From the NCBI GenBank assembly GCA_024236015.1, contig JACKLK010000001.1, positions 372,001 through 436,000 on the forward strand: a DNA stretch of 64,000 bases, written 5' to 3'. This stretch comes from Rhodoferax sp. GTDB taxonomy: Bacteria; Pseudomonadota; Gammaproteobacteria; Burkholderiales; Burkholderiaceae_C. Below, one piece after another: positions 55,512 to 64,000 of this stretch (positions within the stretch are counted from its first letter, which is position 1; the number at the start of each line of letters is the position of its first letter). Made by a program: the position numbers and the translations under genes. The notes beneath the pieces are model-generated. The model was not told the origin of the DNA and ran no database searches. It saw only the letters and a list, made by a program, of their open reading frames with translations.

Positions 55512-57106
55512 ATGGCTCTACGGGCAATCCATTCGGTCGTCGCAGTTGTGGGTATTGCTGCCGCCTCGGCGGGCGCATGGTGGTACCAGTCCCGGCCCCA
55601 GGGTCCGACCGAGGTCGCGGCCCCGACCGGCCCGGCGCGATCCGGTGCCGCGGCACCGGCCACCGCGGCGGGCGGCGGCGGAGCCGGCCCTGCAGCGCCG
55701 CGCGCCGCAGGTGTCGAGGTGGCCAAGGCCGAACGTGCCCGGTTGCAGGACGATGCCCAGTCGGTCGGCACCCTGCGTTCGCGCCAGAGCGTGATGCTGC
55801 GGCCCGAAGTCGCCGGCCGGGTGCGCGAGATCGGCTTCGCCGACGGCGCCACGGTCCGCAAGGGCCAGGTGCTGGTGCAACTCGACGACACCTTGCAGCG
55901 GGCCGAGATCAAGCAGGCCCAGGCCCAGGTGTCGATCGCCCAGGCCAATCTCAAGCGCAACCAGGAACTGGTGGCGCAGAGCTTCGTCGCGCAGCGCGTG
56001 CTCGACGAGAGCAACGCCAACCTGCAGGTGGCCGAGGCGCAACTCGCGCTGGCTTGCGCGCGCTGGTCGCGCATGGCGATCCTGGCGCCGTTCGACGGTA
56101 CCGTCGGCATCCGTAACGTGAACCTGGGCGACTACGTCAAGGACGGCGCCGACCTGGTGAACCTGGAAGACATCAGCAGCATGTATGCGGACTTCCGCCT
56201 GCCCGAACGTTTCCAGGGCAAGCTCAAGCCGCGCCAGAGCGTGCAATTGCAGCTCGACGCGTTTCCCGGCCGCATGTTCAAGGCCACGGTCGAGGCCATC
56301 GATCCGCTGCTCGACGTCAACGGCCGTTCGGTCGGCGTGCGCGCGGTGTTGCCCAACACCATGGGCGAGCCGCTGGCCCAAGGGGGCGGCAGGCCGGGTG
56401 GGCCCGCCGCCGGCGCAGCCGCCGGGTCGCCGGCGCGGCTGTCGGCCGGCCCGGGTGCGCCGGCGCGGGTTGCCGGGCGGGGGCCGGGGCACCGGCGGGC
56501 TGCGCGGCGGCGGCCGCAACGCCGCGGTCGTGGCGGAACCGCCGGCTGCCGCCGCAGCCCGTGGGTCGAATGAACCGGCGTCGTGTGCCGGTGTGCGCGA
56601 GAGCGCGCCGGCGCAGGCGCTGGTCGCCGGTCGGCCGGCTGGCGGCGCGGGGTGGCCCTGCGCCATTGCGTCCCGGCATGTTTGCCCGCGTGACGACGGT
56701 CTTCGCGATCAAGGACCAGGCCATCGTCGTGCCCGAGGAAGCCATCGTGCCGCAGGGGGGCCGCCAGTTCGTGATCAAGGTGGTCGAGCCCTCGCAGGTG
56801 CCGGCGGCGGCGGACCGGCCGCTTCCGCCCGACACCACGCTGGTGTCCATGCGCCAGGAGGTCAAGCTCGGCGTGCGCCAGATGGGCAAGGTGGAGATCC
56901 TCGACGGGTTGCTCGAGGGTGAGACGGTCGTCGTGGCCGGCCAGCAACGGCTGCAGCGCGACGGCACGCCGCTGCGTGTGGTCGAACTTGGCCGGCCGCC
57001 GGCCCAGCGCGGCGGCCCTGCGGCCCCGGCCGGAGCGGCCAGTGCACCGGCCGGTGGCGCCTCGGGTGCGCTGACGGGCGCCTCGCTGGCTTCGGCCGGC
57101 AACTGA
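55512..57106 (+). pseudogene. RND efflux periplasmic adaptor, frameshifted
   Basis: The N-terminal part reads from ATG 55512 (membrane anchor at about 5-20, lipoyl and coiled-coil parts LRPEVAGRVREIGF and VSIAQANLKRNQELV, beta-barrel VRAVLPNTMGEP) to a stop at 56571-56573. The C-terminal part (LRPGMFARVTTVFAIKDQAI and on) lies two frames away and ends at 57106. Between them about 270 bp of Gly/Ala/Pro-rich sequence shows frames 0, then +1, then +2; shifts fall near G5 (56479-56483) and G4 (56649-56652). This is either a sequencing or assembly error in G runs or a broken gene. The adaptor would link the downstream pump to an outer-membrane channel. Confidence 0.8.
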
Positions 57107-57124
57107 CGCAGCCGGAGCCGCCCC

Positions 57125-60100
57125 ATGCAGCTGGCAGAGACCTCGATCCGCCGCCCGGTCTTCGCGACCGTGTTGTCGTTGCTGATCGTGCTGATCGGCG
57201 CCGTGTCGTTCAACCGGCTGACGGTGCGCGAATATCCCAAGATCGACGAGCCGGTGGTCAGCGTGCAGACCCGGTTCGGCGGCGCGTCGAGCGAGGTGGT
57301 CGAAGGGCAGGTCACCAAGGTGCTGGAGGACTCGCTGGCGGGCATCGAGGGGGTGGATGTGATCACCTCGATCAGCCGCCAGGAACGCAGCCTGATCACG
57401 ATCCGCTTCGCGCTGAGCCGCGACCCCGACGGCGCCGCCGCCGACGTGCGCGACAAGGTCTCGCGCGTGCGCCAGCGACTGCCCCAGGGCATCGACGAGC
57501 CGGTCATCGCCAAGGTGGAGGCCGAGTCCTTCCCGGTGGTGTTCCTGGCGCTGAGTTCCGATACCCACACGGCGCTGCAACTGACCGACATGGCCAACCA
57601 GATGGTCAAGCCGGTGTTGCAGACCGCCCCCGGCGCGGCCGACGTGAATGTATTCGGCGAGCGCAAGCTGGCCATGCGCATCGGCCTGGATCCGGACAAG
57701 CTGGCGGCGTTCCGCCTGACCGTGCAGGACGTCGAGGACGCGTTGCGACGCTCCAACCTGGAGGTGCCCGCCGGGCGCATCGAGAGCCGGCAGCGCGAGT
57801 TCAACGTGACCGCGGCCACCGATCTGCAGCGCCCCGCGGAGTTCCGCCAGGTCGTGATCCGCACCGTGAACGGCTTCCCGATCCGTATCGCCGACGTGGC
57901 GCGGGTGCAGACCGGGGCGGCCGAGGAGCGCTCGAGCGTGCGTCTGAACGGCCGCGACTCCGTCGCGCTGGGCGTGGTGCGCCAGGCCACGGCCAACCCG
58001 CTGGAATTGTCGGCCGGTGTCTATGCCTTGCTCGACAAGGTGCGGGCCGACCTGCCGGCGGGGGTGCGGGTCGAGGTGGCCAACGACAACTCGGTGTTCA
58101 TCGACCGCTCGGTCAAGGCGGTCTACACCACCATCGCCGAGGCGGTGGTGCTGGTGGCCCTGGTGATCTTCGTGTTCCTGCGCACCCTGCGTGCGTCCAT
58201 CATTCCGCTGCTGACGATTCCGGTCTCGCTGATCGGCACCTTTGCGCTGATGGCGCTGGCCGGATTCAGCATCAACACCCTGACGCTGCTGGCGCTGGTG
58301 CTGGCGATCGGCCTCGTGGTGGACGACGCCATCGTCATGCTGGAGAACATCTACCGGCACATCGAGGAAGGGCTGACGCCGTTCCAGGCCGCCATCCGCG
58401 GCGCCCGCGAGGTCGGTTTCGCCATCGTCGCGATGACGATGACCCTGGTGGCGGTCTACGCGCCGCTGGCCTTTGCGCCCGGGCGCACCGGCCGCTTGTT
58501 CACCGAGTTCGCGCTGGCGCTGGCCGGCGCGGTCGTGGTCTCGGGCCTGGTCGCGCTCACGCTCTCGCCCATGATGTGTTCGCTGCTGCTCAAGCACAAT
58601 CCCAAGCCCGGTTTCTTCGACCGCGGCATGGAACGCGGCCTGCAGGCGATCACGCGCGGCTATGCGCGGCTGCTGGGCTGGAGCCTGCGGGTCCGCTGGC
58701 TGATCGTGCTGCTGGCCATCGGCAGCGGCGTCGTGTCCTGGTCGGTGCTGGGCACCATCAAGCGCGAACTGGCGCCGATCGAGGACCGCGGCGTGGTGCT
58801 GGCCCAGGTCAACGGGCCGGATGGCGCGACGCTGGAGTACACCAACCGGTATGCCACCGCGATCGAGCGCATCGGCGAGAGTTTTCCGGAGTTCGACCGG
58901 GTGTTCGCCACCATCGGCAACCCGACCGTGGCCCAGGGCAACATCTTTTTCCGCACCGTCCCGTGGGAGGAGCGCAAGCGCACGACGCAGGAGATGGCGC
59001 GCGAGATGACGCCGCGGGTCGCCGGCCTGACCGGTGTCAGCGCGTTCCCGATCACGCCGCCGTCGCTGGGCCAGGGCTTCACGCAGCGGCCGGTGAACTA
59101 CGTCATCATCACGTCCGACAGCTACCAGAACCTGTCGCAGGTGGTGCGCGCATTCCAGGACGAGCTGGCCAAGAACCCGGGGTTTGCGCAGGTCGACACC
59201 GACCTGCGGCTCAACAAGCCCGAGATCAAGCTCGAGGTCGACCGCGAACGTGCCGCCGACAACGGCGTGGGTGTGGACGCGATCGCGCGCGCGGTCGAGA
59301 CCATGCTGGGCGGGCGCATCGTGACCCGGTTCAAGCGCGAGGGCGAGCAATACGACGTGATCGTGCAGACCATCGAGACCGGGCGCGGCACGCCGTCGGA
59401 CATCGAGCGCATCTTCGTGCGGGGCCGGGGCGACACGATGATTCCGCTGTCGGCGCTGGTCAAGATCCGCGAGGTGGTCGTGCCGCGTGAACTCAACCAT
59501 TTCGCGCAGCGCCGCTCGGCGTCGATCACCGCCAACCTGTCGGCGAACTATTCGGTCGGCGAGGCGCTGGACTTCATGGACCAGACCGCGAAGAAGGTGC
59601 TCAAGCCCGGCTACGCGACCGACCTCAACGGCATCAGCCGCGAGTTCCGCAAGTCGTCCGATTCGCTGACGCTGGTGTTCATCCTGGCCCTGTTCTTCAT
59701 CTTCCTGGTGCTGTCGGCGCAGTTCGAGAGTTTCGTCGACCCCTTCGTGATCCTGCTCAGCGTGCCCTTGTCGATGGCCGGCGCCTTGCTGGCGCTGCAG
59801 TGGTCCGGCGGTACGCTCAACGTGTTCAGCCAGATCGGACTGATCACGCTGGTGGGCCTGATCACCAAGCACGGCATCCTGATCGTCGAGTTCGCGAACC
59901 AGTTGCGCGAGCAGGGCATGGAGACGATGGCGGCGATCCAGAAATCCGCCGCCCAGCGGCTGCGTCCGATCATGATGACCACCGGCGCCATGGTGCTGGG
60001 CGCGGTCCCGCTGGCACTGGCCACCGGTGCCGGCGCCGAGAGCCGGCGCCAGATCGGCTGGGTCATCGTCGGCGGCATGAGCCTGGGAACCCTGCTGACC

Positions 60101-60274
60101 ATCTTCGTCGTGCCGACCATGTATACGCTGCTGGCACGCCGCCATGCGCCGGGCGCGAAGAAGGAGGTGACGTCGGATCCCATGGTCGGCAGCCCTGCCG
60201 GTCCTGCGCATGCGGTGCCGATCCCGCCGGCGGCGGCCGGCGCGTCGCTGCAGCCGGCGGCGCCGGCACGCTGA
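57125..60274 (+). CDS. RND-family efflux transporter permease (AcrB/MdtB-like)
   Basis: 1049 aa. The N-terminus ETSIRRPVFATVLSLLIVLI is the first helix of HAE1-type pumps. The proton-relay aspartates stand in GLVVDDAIVMLENIYRHIEE, and a second set of six helices lies in the C-terminal half. Large periplasmic porter loops follow helices 1 and 7. It exports drugs or other toxic molecules using the proton gradient. The adaptor lies 18 bp upstream; no outer-membrane factor gene follows. Confidence 0.93.
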   Translation: MQLAETSIRRPVFATVLSLLIVLIGAVSFNRLTVREYPKIDEPVVSVQTRFGGASSEVVEGQVTKVLEDSLAGIEGVDVITSISRQERSLITIRFALSRDPDGAAADVRDKVSRVRQRLPQGIDEPVIAKVEAESFPVVFLALSSDTHTALQLTDMANQMVKPVLQTAPGAADVNVFGERKLAMRIGLDPDKLAAFRLTVQDVEDALRRSNLEVPAGRIESRQREFNVTAATDLQRPAEFRQVVIRTVNGFPIRIADVARVQTGAAEERSSVRLNGRDSVALGVVRQATANPLELSAGVYALLDKVRADLPAGVRVEVANDNSVFIDRSVKAVYTTIAEAVVLVALVIFVFLRTLRASIIPLLTIPVSLIGTFALMALAGFSINTLTLLALVLAIGLVVDDAIVMLENIYRHIEEGLTPFQAAIRGAREVGFAIVAMTMTLVAVYAPLAFAPGRTGRLFTEFALALAGAVVVSGLVALTLSPMMCSLLLKHNPKPGFFDRGMERGLQAITRGYARLLGWSLRVRWLIVLLAIGSGVVSWSVLGTIKRELAPIEDRGVVLAQVNGPDGATLEYTNRYATAIERIGESFPEFDRVFATIGNPTVAQGNIFFRTVPWEERKRTTQEMAREMTPRVAGLTGVSAFPITPPSLGQGFTQRPVNYVIITSDSYQNLSQVVRAFQDELAKNPGFAQVDTDLRLNKPEIKLEVDRERAADNGVGVDAIARAVETMLGGRIVTRFKREGEQYDVIVQTIETGRGTPSDIERIFVRGRGDTMIPLSALVKIREVVVPRELNHFAQRRSASITANLSANYSVGEALDFMDQTAKKVLKPGYATDLNGISREFRKSSDSLTLVFILALFFIFLVLSAQFESFVDPFVILLSVPLSMAGALLALQWSGGTLNVFSQIGLITLVGLITKHGILIVEFANQLREQGMETMAAIQKSAAQRLRPIMMTTGAMVLGAVPLALATGAGAESRRQIGWVIVGGMSLGTLLTIFVVPTMYTLLARRHAPGAKKEVTSDPMVGSPAGPAHAVPIPPAAAGASLQPAAPAR

Positions 60275-60277
60275 CGC

Positions 60278-61585
60278 TCAGATCGCGCCGTCGAACATCA
60301 TCACGTCGACTTCGTCGCCGACGGCCACGTTGCCCTGGTCGTGCCCGAGCACGATCAGGCCGTTGGCCTGCACCATGGAGCTGAGCACGCCCGATCCCTG
60401 GTTGCCGGTGGTGCGCACCCGCAGGGCGCCGTCGGGTCCGGAGCTGACGATGCCGCGCTGGTATTCGGTGCGCCCGGCCTTCTTGCGGATCGGTTCCTCG
60501 CTGTGTGCACGCAGCATCGGCACCGCAGTGGCCTGGCTGCCCATCATGCGCAGCAGTGCCGGGCGCACGAAGGCCAGGAAGGTCACCATGACGGCCACCG
60601 GATTGCCGGGCAGGCCGAACAACACGGCGCTGCGCGGCGCCTGTGGCGTGCCGGCGGCGATCCGGCCCACGGCCATCGGACGTCCCGGGCGCATCGCGAT
60701 GCGCCAGAACGCCACGCCCCCGGCCGTTCCGGCGAGCTTGTGCATCATCGCCTTGGTGTAGTCGGCCTCGCCGACGCTGACACCCCCGCTGGTGATAATG
60801 GCGTCGCTGCGTTGCGCCGCTTCGACGAATGCGGCCTCGAGCGCCTGCGGCGCGTCGGGCACGACGCCCATGTCCAGCACCTCGACGCCCATGCGGGTGA
60901 GCAGGCCGAACACGGTGTAGCGGTTGCTGTCGTAGACCGCGCCGGGCCGTGGCGCTTCGCCCAGGCTGAGGATCTCGTTCCCGGTGGAGAAATAGGCAAC
61001 CTTGAGCCGGCGCCGCACCGGCACCTCGGCAATGCCCAGGCTGGCGATCAGGCCGAGCGCGGCCGGGCCCAGCCATTGGCCCTGGCGCAACGCCGGTATG
61101 CCCTGCATCAGGTCTTCGCCGCACTTGCGCCGGTTGTCGCCGCGCGCCAGCGTGTTGGCCGGGATGGTCACGGTGCCGTCGCGCTCGCTGGCGAGTTCCT
61201 GCGGTACCACGGTGTCCAGGCCTGCCGGCATCACTGCCCCGGTCATGATCTTGAGGGCCTCGCCGGGGCCGACGGTGCCTTGCCAGGGCTCGCCCGCCAG
61301 TGCGGTGCCGACGACCGTCAAGGTGAGCGGCGCGTCGGCGCACAGGGCTGCACCGTCGAAGGCGAAACCGTCCATCGCCGAGTTGTCATGCGGCGGCACG
61401 CTGATCGGCGAGACGATGTCGTCGGCGAGCACGCGCTGCAATGCGTCGAACACGCCGACCTGCTCGACCTGCGCGACCGGTTCCACCAGCCGCTCGAGGA
61501 ACAGGCCGACGTCGCTGGCGCGCAGGCTTTTCGGGTCGTAACCCTGCAATTCGGCGGCGATGGCGTCAATGGTCTTGAGGTTCAT
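60278..61585 (-). CDS. moeA: Molybdopterin molybdenumtransferase MoeA
   Basis: 435 aa from the ATG complement at 61583-61585, which overlaps the mobA stop. Motifs VPPHDNSAMDGFAF, PAGLDTVVPQE, FSTGNEIL, TSGGVSVGEADY and LFGLPGNPVAVMVTF are the MoeA signatures. It inserts molybdate into adenylated molybdopterin. The three cofactor genes moaA-mobA-moeA form one minus-strand unit. Confidence 0.95.
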   Translation of the reverse strand: MNLKTIDAIAAELQGYDPKSLRASDVGLFLERLVEPVAQVEQVGVFDALQRVLADDIVSPISVPPHDNSAMDGFAFDGAALCADAPLTLTVVGTALAGEPWQGTVGPGEALKIMTGAVMPAGLDTVVPQELASERDGTVTIPANTLARGDNRRKCGEDLMQGIPALRQGQWLGPAALGLIASLGIAEVPVRRRLKVAYFSTGNEILSLGEAPRPGAVYDSNRYTVFGLLTRMGVEVLDMGVVPDAPQALEAAFVEAAQRSDAIITSGGVSVGEADYTKAMMHKLAGTAGGVAFWRIAMRPGRPMAVGRIAAGTPQAPRSAVLFGLPGNPVAVMVTFLAFVRPALLRMMGSQATAVPMLRAHSEEPIRKKAGRTEYQRGIVSSGPDGALRVRTTGNQGSGVLSSMVQANGLIVLGHDQGNVAVGDEVDVMMFDGAI

Positions 61586-62259
61586 GGCTGCAGGGCCTGC
61601 AACTGGTCCACGGTATTGGCATTGGCGAAGGCACGCGCATCGTCGAACGGCACCAGCACCGTCTTGTGGAGTGCGGTCCAGGCGTCGATCTTGCGCCGGC
61701 CGCTGGCCATGAAGGCGTTCAGGCTGGGCAGCAGGCGCACCGGCAGCAGGCAGAACACCGGTTGCGCGCGCCATGCCGGCGCGCCGCCGTGTTCATCGGC
61801 TTCCTGTGCGCTGGCCATGGCGATGTCGGCCTGTTCCCGGACCAGCGCATCGGACAGGCGCGCCACGAGGTCAGCCGGGAACAGCGGCGAGTCGCAGGGC
61901 ACCGTCACCAGGTACGGCGTCTGGCAGTGTTCGAGCGCGCTGGCGAAGCCCGCCAGCGGGCCGGCGTAGTCGGGCAGCGTATCGGCGAGCACCGGCACGC
62001 CGAACGCGCGGTACTGGTCGAGGTGCCGGTTGGCATTGATCATGCACGCGCCGACCTGCGGCTGCAGCCGTTGCAGTGCATGCCGGGCCAGTGGCACGCC
62101 ATGGAACGGTTGCAGGCCCTTGTCGACCCCGCCCATGCGCGCGCCGCGACCACCCGCCAGCACGACTCCGGTGACCTGCGCTCGGCTCAGAGGCGCCGTC
62201 GGCTCCGACGCTGCCGCGGGGATGTCGTGCGGATCGGCTGCGGCAGTGTGCGGGCCCAC
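61582..62259 (-). CDS. mobA: Molybdenum cofactor guanylyltransferase MobA
   Basis: 225 aa from the ATG complement at 62257-62259. The nucleotidyltransferase motif LAGGRGARMGGVDKGLQ (34-50) and the metal-site VPCDSPLFP are clear. A polar N-terminal extension of about 28 residues precedes the domain. It attaches GMP to Mo-molybdopterin, giving the form used by DMSO-reductase-type enzymes. It overlaps moeA by 4 bp and lies 3 bp from moaA. Confidence 0.93.
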   Translation of the reverse strand: MGPHTAAADPHDIPAAASEPTAPLSRAQVTGVVLAGGRGARMGGVDKGLQPFHGVPLARHALQRLQPQVGACMINANRHLDQYRAFGVPVLADTLPDYAGPLAGFASALEHCQTPYLVTVPCDSPLFPADLVARLSDALVREQADIAMASAQEADEHGGAPAWRAQPVFCLLPVRLLPSLNAFMASGRRKIDAWTALHKTVLVPFDDARAFANANTVDQLQALQP

Positions 62260-62262
62260 GGC

Positions 62263-63390
62263 TCAGCCTCCGATGTAGCTCATTTCCACCCGGGGCCGGG
62301 TGGTCGCGCCCGCGGTGCTGCGCAGTTCGGAATACCGGTCGTCGCGCCGGCTCCAGATGTGGCCGATCGCCGACGTCAGTTCCGCGTCGCTGGCGCCGCC
62401 GCGCAGCAGGGCACGCAGGTCGTGCCCCTGCGAGGCGAACAGGCACAGGTACAGCTTGCCTTCGGTGGACAGGCGGGCACGGTTGCAGTCATGGCAGAAG
62501 GCCTGGGTCACGCTGCTGATGACACCGACTTCGCCCAGCCGCGGATCGTATTGGCCGTCGGTGCCGGCGTAGCCCCAGCGCTGGGCGGTCTCGCCCGGGT
62601 TCGTCGCCTCCAGCGGGACCAGCGGAAGTTCCTGCCGGATCATCCGGATCACGTCGCGCGAGGGCAACACCTCGTCCATGCGCCAGCCATTGGTGACACC
62701 GACATCCATGTATTCGATGAACCGCAGCACGATGCCGGTGCCGCGGAAATGACGCGCCATCGGCAGGATCTCGTGTTCGTTGGTGCCGCGCTTGACCACC
62801 ATGTTGACCTTGATCGGGCCCAGGCCGACGGCACGGGCCGCCTCGATCCCGGCCAGCACCTCGGCCACCGGGAAGTCGACATCGTTCATGCTGCGGAACA
62901 CGGTGTCGTCGAGCCCGTCCAGGCTGACCGTGACCCGTCGCAGGCCGGCCTCGCGCAGCTGCCTGGCCTTGCGCGCGAGCAGCGAGCCGTTGGTGGTCAG
63001 CGTGATGTCCAGGGGCTGGCCGTGCGGCGTGCGCAAGGCCGCGAGCTGGGCGATCAGCCGCTCGATGTTCTTGCGCAGCAGCGGCTCGCCGCCGGTGAGC
63101 CGCAGCTTGTGCACGCCATGGCCGATGAACAGCCGCGCCAACCGGGTGATCTCCTCGAAGTCGAGCAGGTCGGCATGCGGCAGGTAGGGGTGGTTCTTGT
63201 CGAACACCTCCTTGGGCATGCAATAGCTGCAGCGGAAGTTGCAGCGGTCGGTCACGCTGATGCGCAGGTCGCGCAGCGGCCGGTGCAGCGTGTCCTGCAG
63301 CAGGCCGTCGGCCTGCATCGGTGTCATGTCGACAAGCGGTGTGGATGCCGCCTGCCGATGGTCGACCAGAGGAATGACGCGTTCAGCCAT
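62263..63390 (-). CDS. moaA: GTP 3',8-cyclase MoaA
   Basis: 375 aa from the ATG complement at 63388-63390 (MAERVIPL). The radical-SAM cluster cysteines are C50, C54 and C57 in DRCNFRCSYCM; the second cluster uses C299, C302 and C316 (FCHDCNRARLS ... LCLF). The conserved C-terminal GG (374-375) is intact. It rearranges GTP in the first step of molybdopterin synthesis together with MoaC, which is not in this window. Confidence 0.96.
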   Translation of the reverse strand: MAERVIPLVDHRQAASTPLVDMTPMQADGLLQDTLHRPLRDLRISVTDRCNFRCSYCMPKEVFDKNHPYLPHADLLDFEEITRLARLFIGHGVHKLRLTGGEPLLRKNIERLIAQLAALRTPHGQPLDITLTTNGSLLARKARQLREAGLRRVTVSLDGLDDTVFRSMNDVDFPVAEVLAGIEAARAVGLGPIKVNMVVKRGTNEHEILPMARHFRGTGIVLRFIEYMDVGVTNGWRMDEVLPSRDVIRMIRQELPLVPLEATNPGETAQRWGYAGTDGQYDPRLGEVGVISSVTQAFCHDCNRARLSTEGKLYLCLFASQGHDLRALLRGGASDAELTSAIGHIWSRRDDRYSELRSTAGATTRPRVEMSYIGG

Positions 63391-63469
63391 GGCTGGATTC
63401 TGCCGCACTCCGGCAACCCCATGCGTGGTGTGCGGTTGCGCCGCGGGACCGGTCAGGTTGCATGCGGCC

Positions 63470-64000
63470 TCATCCGTGGCGCACGGCCACGGTCTTGAGC
63501 GTGGTGAAGCCCAGCAAGGCCTCGAAGCCCTTCTCGCGGCCGTAGCCGGAGGACTTCACGCCGCCGAACGGCAGTTCGACACCGCCGCCGGCACCGTAGT
63601 TGTTGATGAACACCTGGCCGCTGCGCACCCGGCGCGCCATGCGGAACTGGCGCGCGCCGTCGCGGGTCCAGACACCGGCGACCAGCCCGAACTGCGTGGC
63701 ATTGGCCAGTTCGACCGCATGGTCCTCGTCCCGGAACGCCATGGCCGCCAGCACCGGGCCGAACACCTCCTCCTGCGCCAGCCGGTGCGCCACCGGCACG
63801 TCGCGCAGCAGCACCGGCGCCTGGTAGAAACCACCGGCCGGCGCATCGGCGGCGATCTGCCCCTGGGCCACGGTGGTGATGCCGTCCTTGGCCGCCTGCG
63901 CGAGAAACTCGCCGACCCGTACCAGCTGGCTTTGCCGGATCAGCGGGCCGAGGTCGAGGTCGAGCGCGGCCGGACCGGCGCGCAACGCGGAAAACGCCTT
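63470..64000 (-). CDS. Aldehyde dehydrogenase, C-terminal part (cut by the window edge)
   Basis: The last 176 codons are present; the 5' part, with the catalytic cysteine, lies beyond base 64000. LDLGPLIRQSQ, the E-containing AQEEVFGPVLAAMAF, VFINNYGAGGGVELPFGGVK and SSGYGREKG are typical of NAD(P)-dependent aldehyde dehydrogenases of the succinate-semialdehyde/betaine group. The lysine-to-serine KSSGYGRE end is normal. Substrate undecided. Confidence 0.9.
   Translation of the reverse strand, partial: KAFSALRAGPAALDLDLGPLIRQSQLVRVGEFLAQAAKDGITTVAQGQIAADAPAGGFYQAPVLLRDVPVAHRLAQEEVFGPVLAAMAFRDEDHAVELANATQFGLVAGVWTRDGARQFRMARRVRSGQVFINNYGAGGGVELPFGGVKSSGYGREKGFEALLGFTTLKTVAVRHG

Noticed and set aside
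56132..60211. A 1359-codon open frame on the minus strand opposite the RND pump
   Set aside because: It is Arg/His/Gln-rich with no domain and is the complement of a well-conserved transporter; long antisense frames are common in GC-rich genes.

Overview
The window is a GC-rich, gene-dense stretch of a bacterial chromosome. Gene order and protein families point to a betaproteobacterium of the order Burkholderiales, perhaps near Bordetella/Alcaligenaceae. The evidence is the block order bamA-skp-lpxD-fabZ-lpxA-lpxB-rnhB, carAB-greA, yhbY/rlmE-ftsH-folP-glmM, pstSCAB-phoU-phoBR, trxA-rho-rpmE, ffs/dnaX-ybaB-recR and mltD-yafS-rnhA. Both window edges cut genes: bamA on the left and an aldehyde dehydrogenase gene on the right.

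Layout. 1-5.4 kb: outer-membrane biogenesis and lipid A synthesis, ending with rnhB and a SpoU-type RNA methyltransferase. 5.4-11 kb: carbamoyl-phosphate synthase, the GreA transcript-cleavage factor and a DUF4149 membrane protein. 11-17 kb: ribosome maturation (yhbY, rlmE), FtsH protease, folate (folP) and cell-wall precursor (glmM) genes, and an acetyltransferase. 17-22 kb: less standard genes, namely a 3-hydroxyisobutyrate-dehydrogenase-like enzyme, a ModA-like protein without a signal peptide, and an overlapping membrane-protein/GTPase pair (DUF2868/DUF3482). 22-35.6 kb: a phosphate and polyphosphate region with ppx, an inserted IS110-family element, ppk2, a CYTH-CHAD protein, a ZntB-like transporter, two candidate Pho boxes, pstSCAB, phoU and phoBR.

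35.6-39.7 kb: a GT39/ArnT-like membrane glycosyltransferase, then rpmE (type B L31), rho and trxA on the minus strand. 39.7-46.8 kb: an AddB/AddA-like helicase-nuclease pair and a HI0933-family flavoprotein. 46.9-51 kb: a small membrane-protein ORF of 59 codons, the 4.5S signal-recognition-particle RNA on the minus strand, dnaX, ybaB, recR and a MAPEG protein. 51-55.4 kb: an orphan NitT/TauT-type binding protein, mltD, yafS and rnhA. 55.5-60.3 kb: an RND efflux system whose adaptor reading frame is broken. 60.3-64 kb: molybdenum-cofactor genes moeA, mobA and moaA, and the partial aldehyde dehydrogenase gene.

The points most worth following are: the IS110 element, whose 5' non-coding end can be drawn as a bridge-RNA-like structure; a run of nine A residues in dnaX where both shifted frames stop at once, as expected for tau/gamma production; a 9-bp minisatellite in the same gene; two hairpins of near-identical, covarying design at 5395 and 37733; a terminator-ended leader or small RNA before yafS; and the uncharacterised DUF2868/DUF3482 pair with a non-canonical GTPase G4 motif. 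All functional calls come from reading motifs and gene order; no database search was run.
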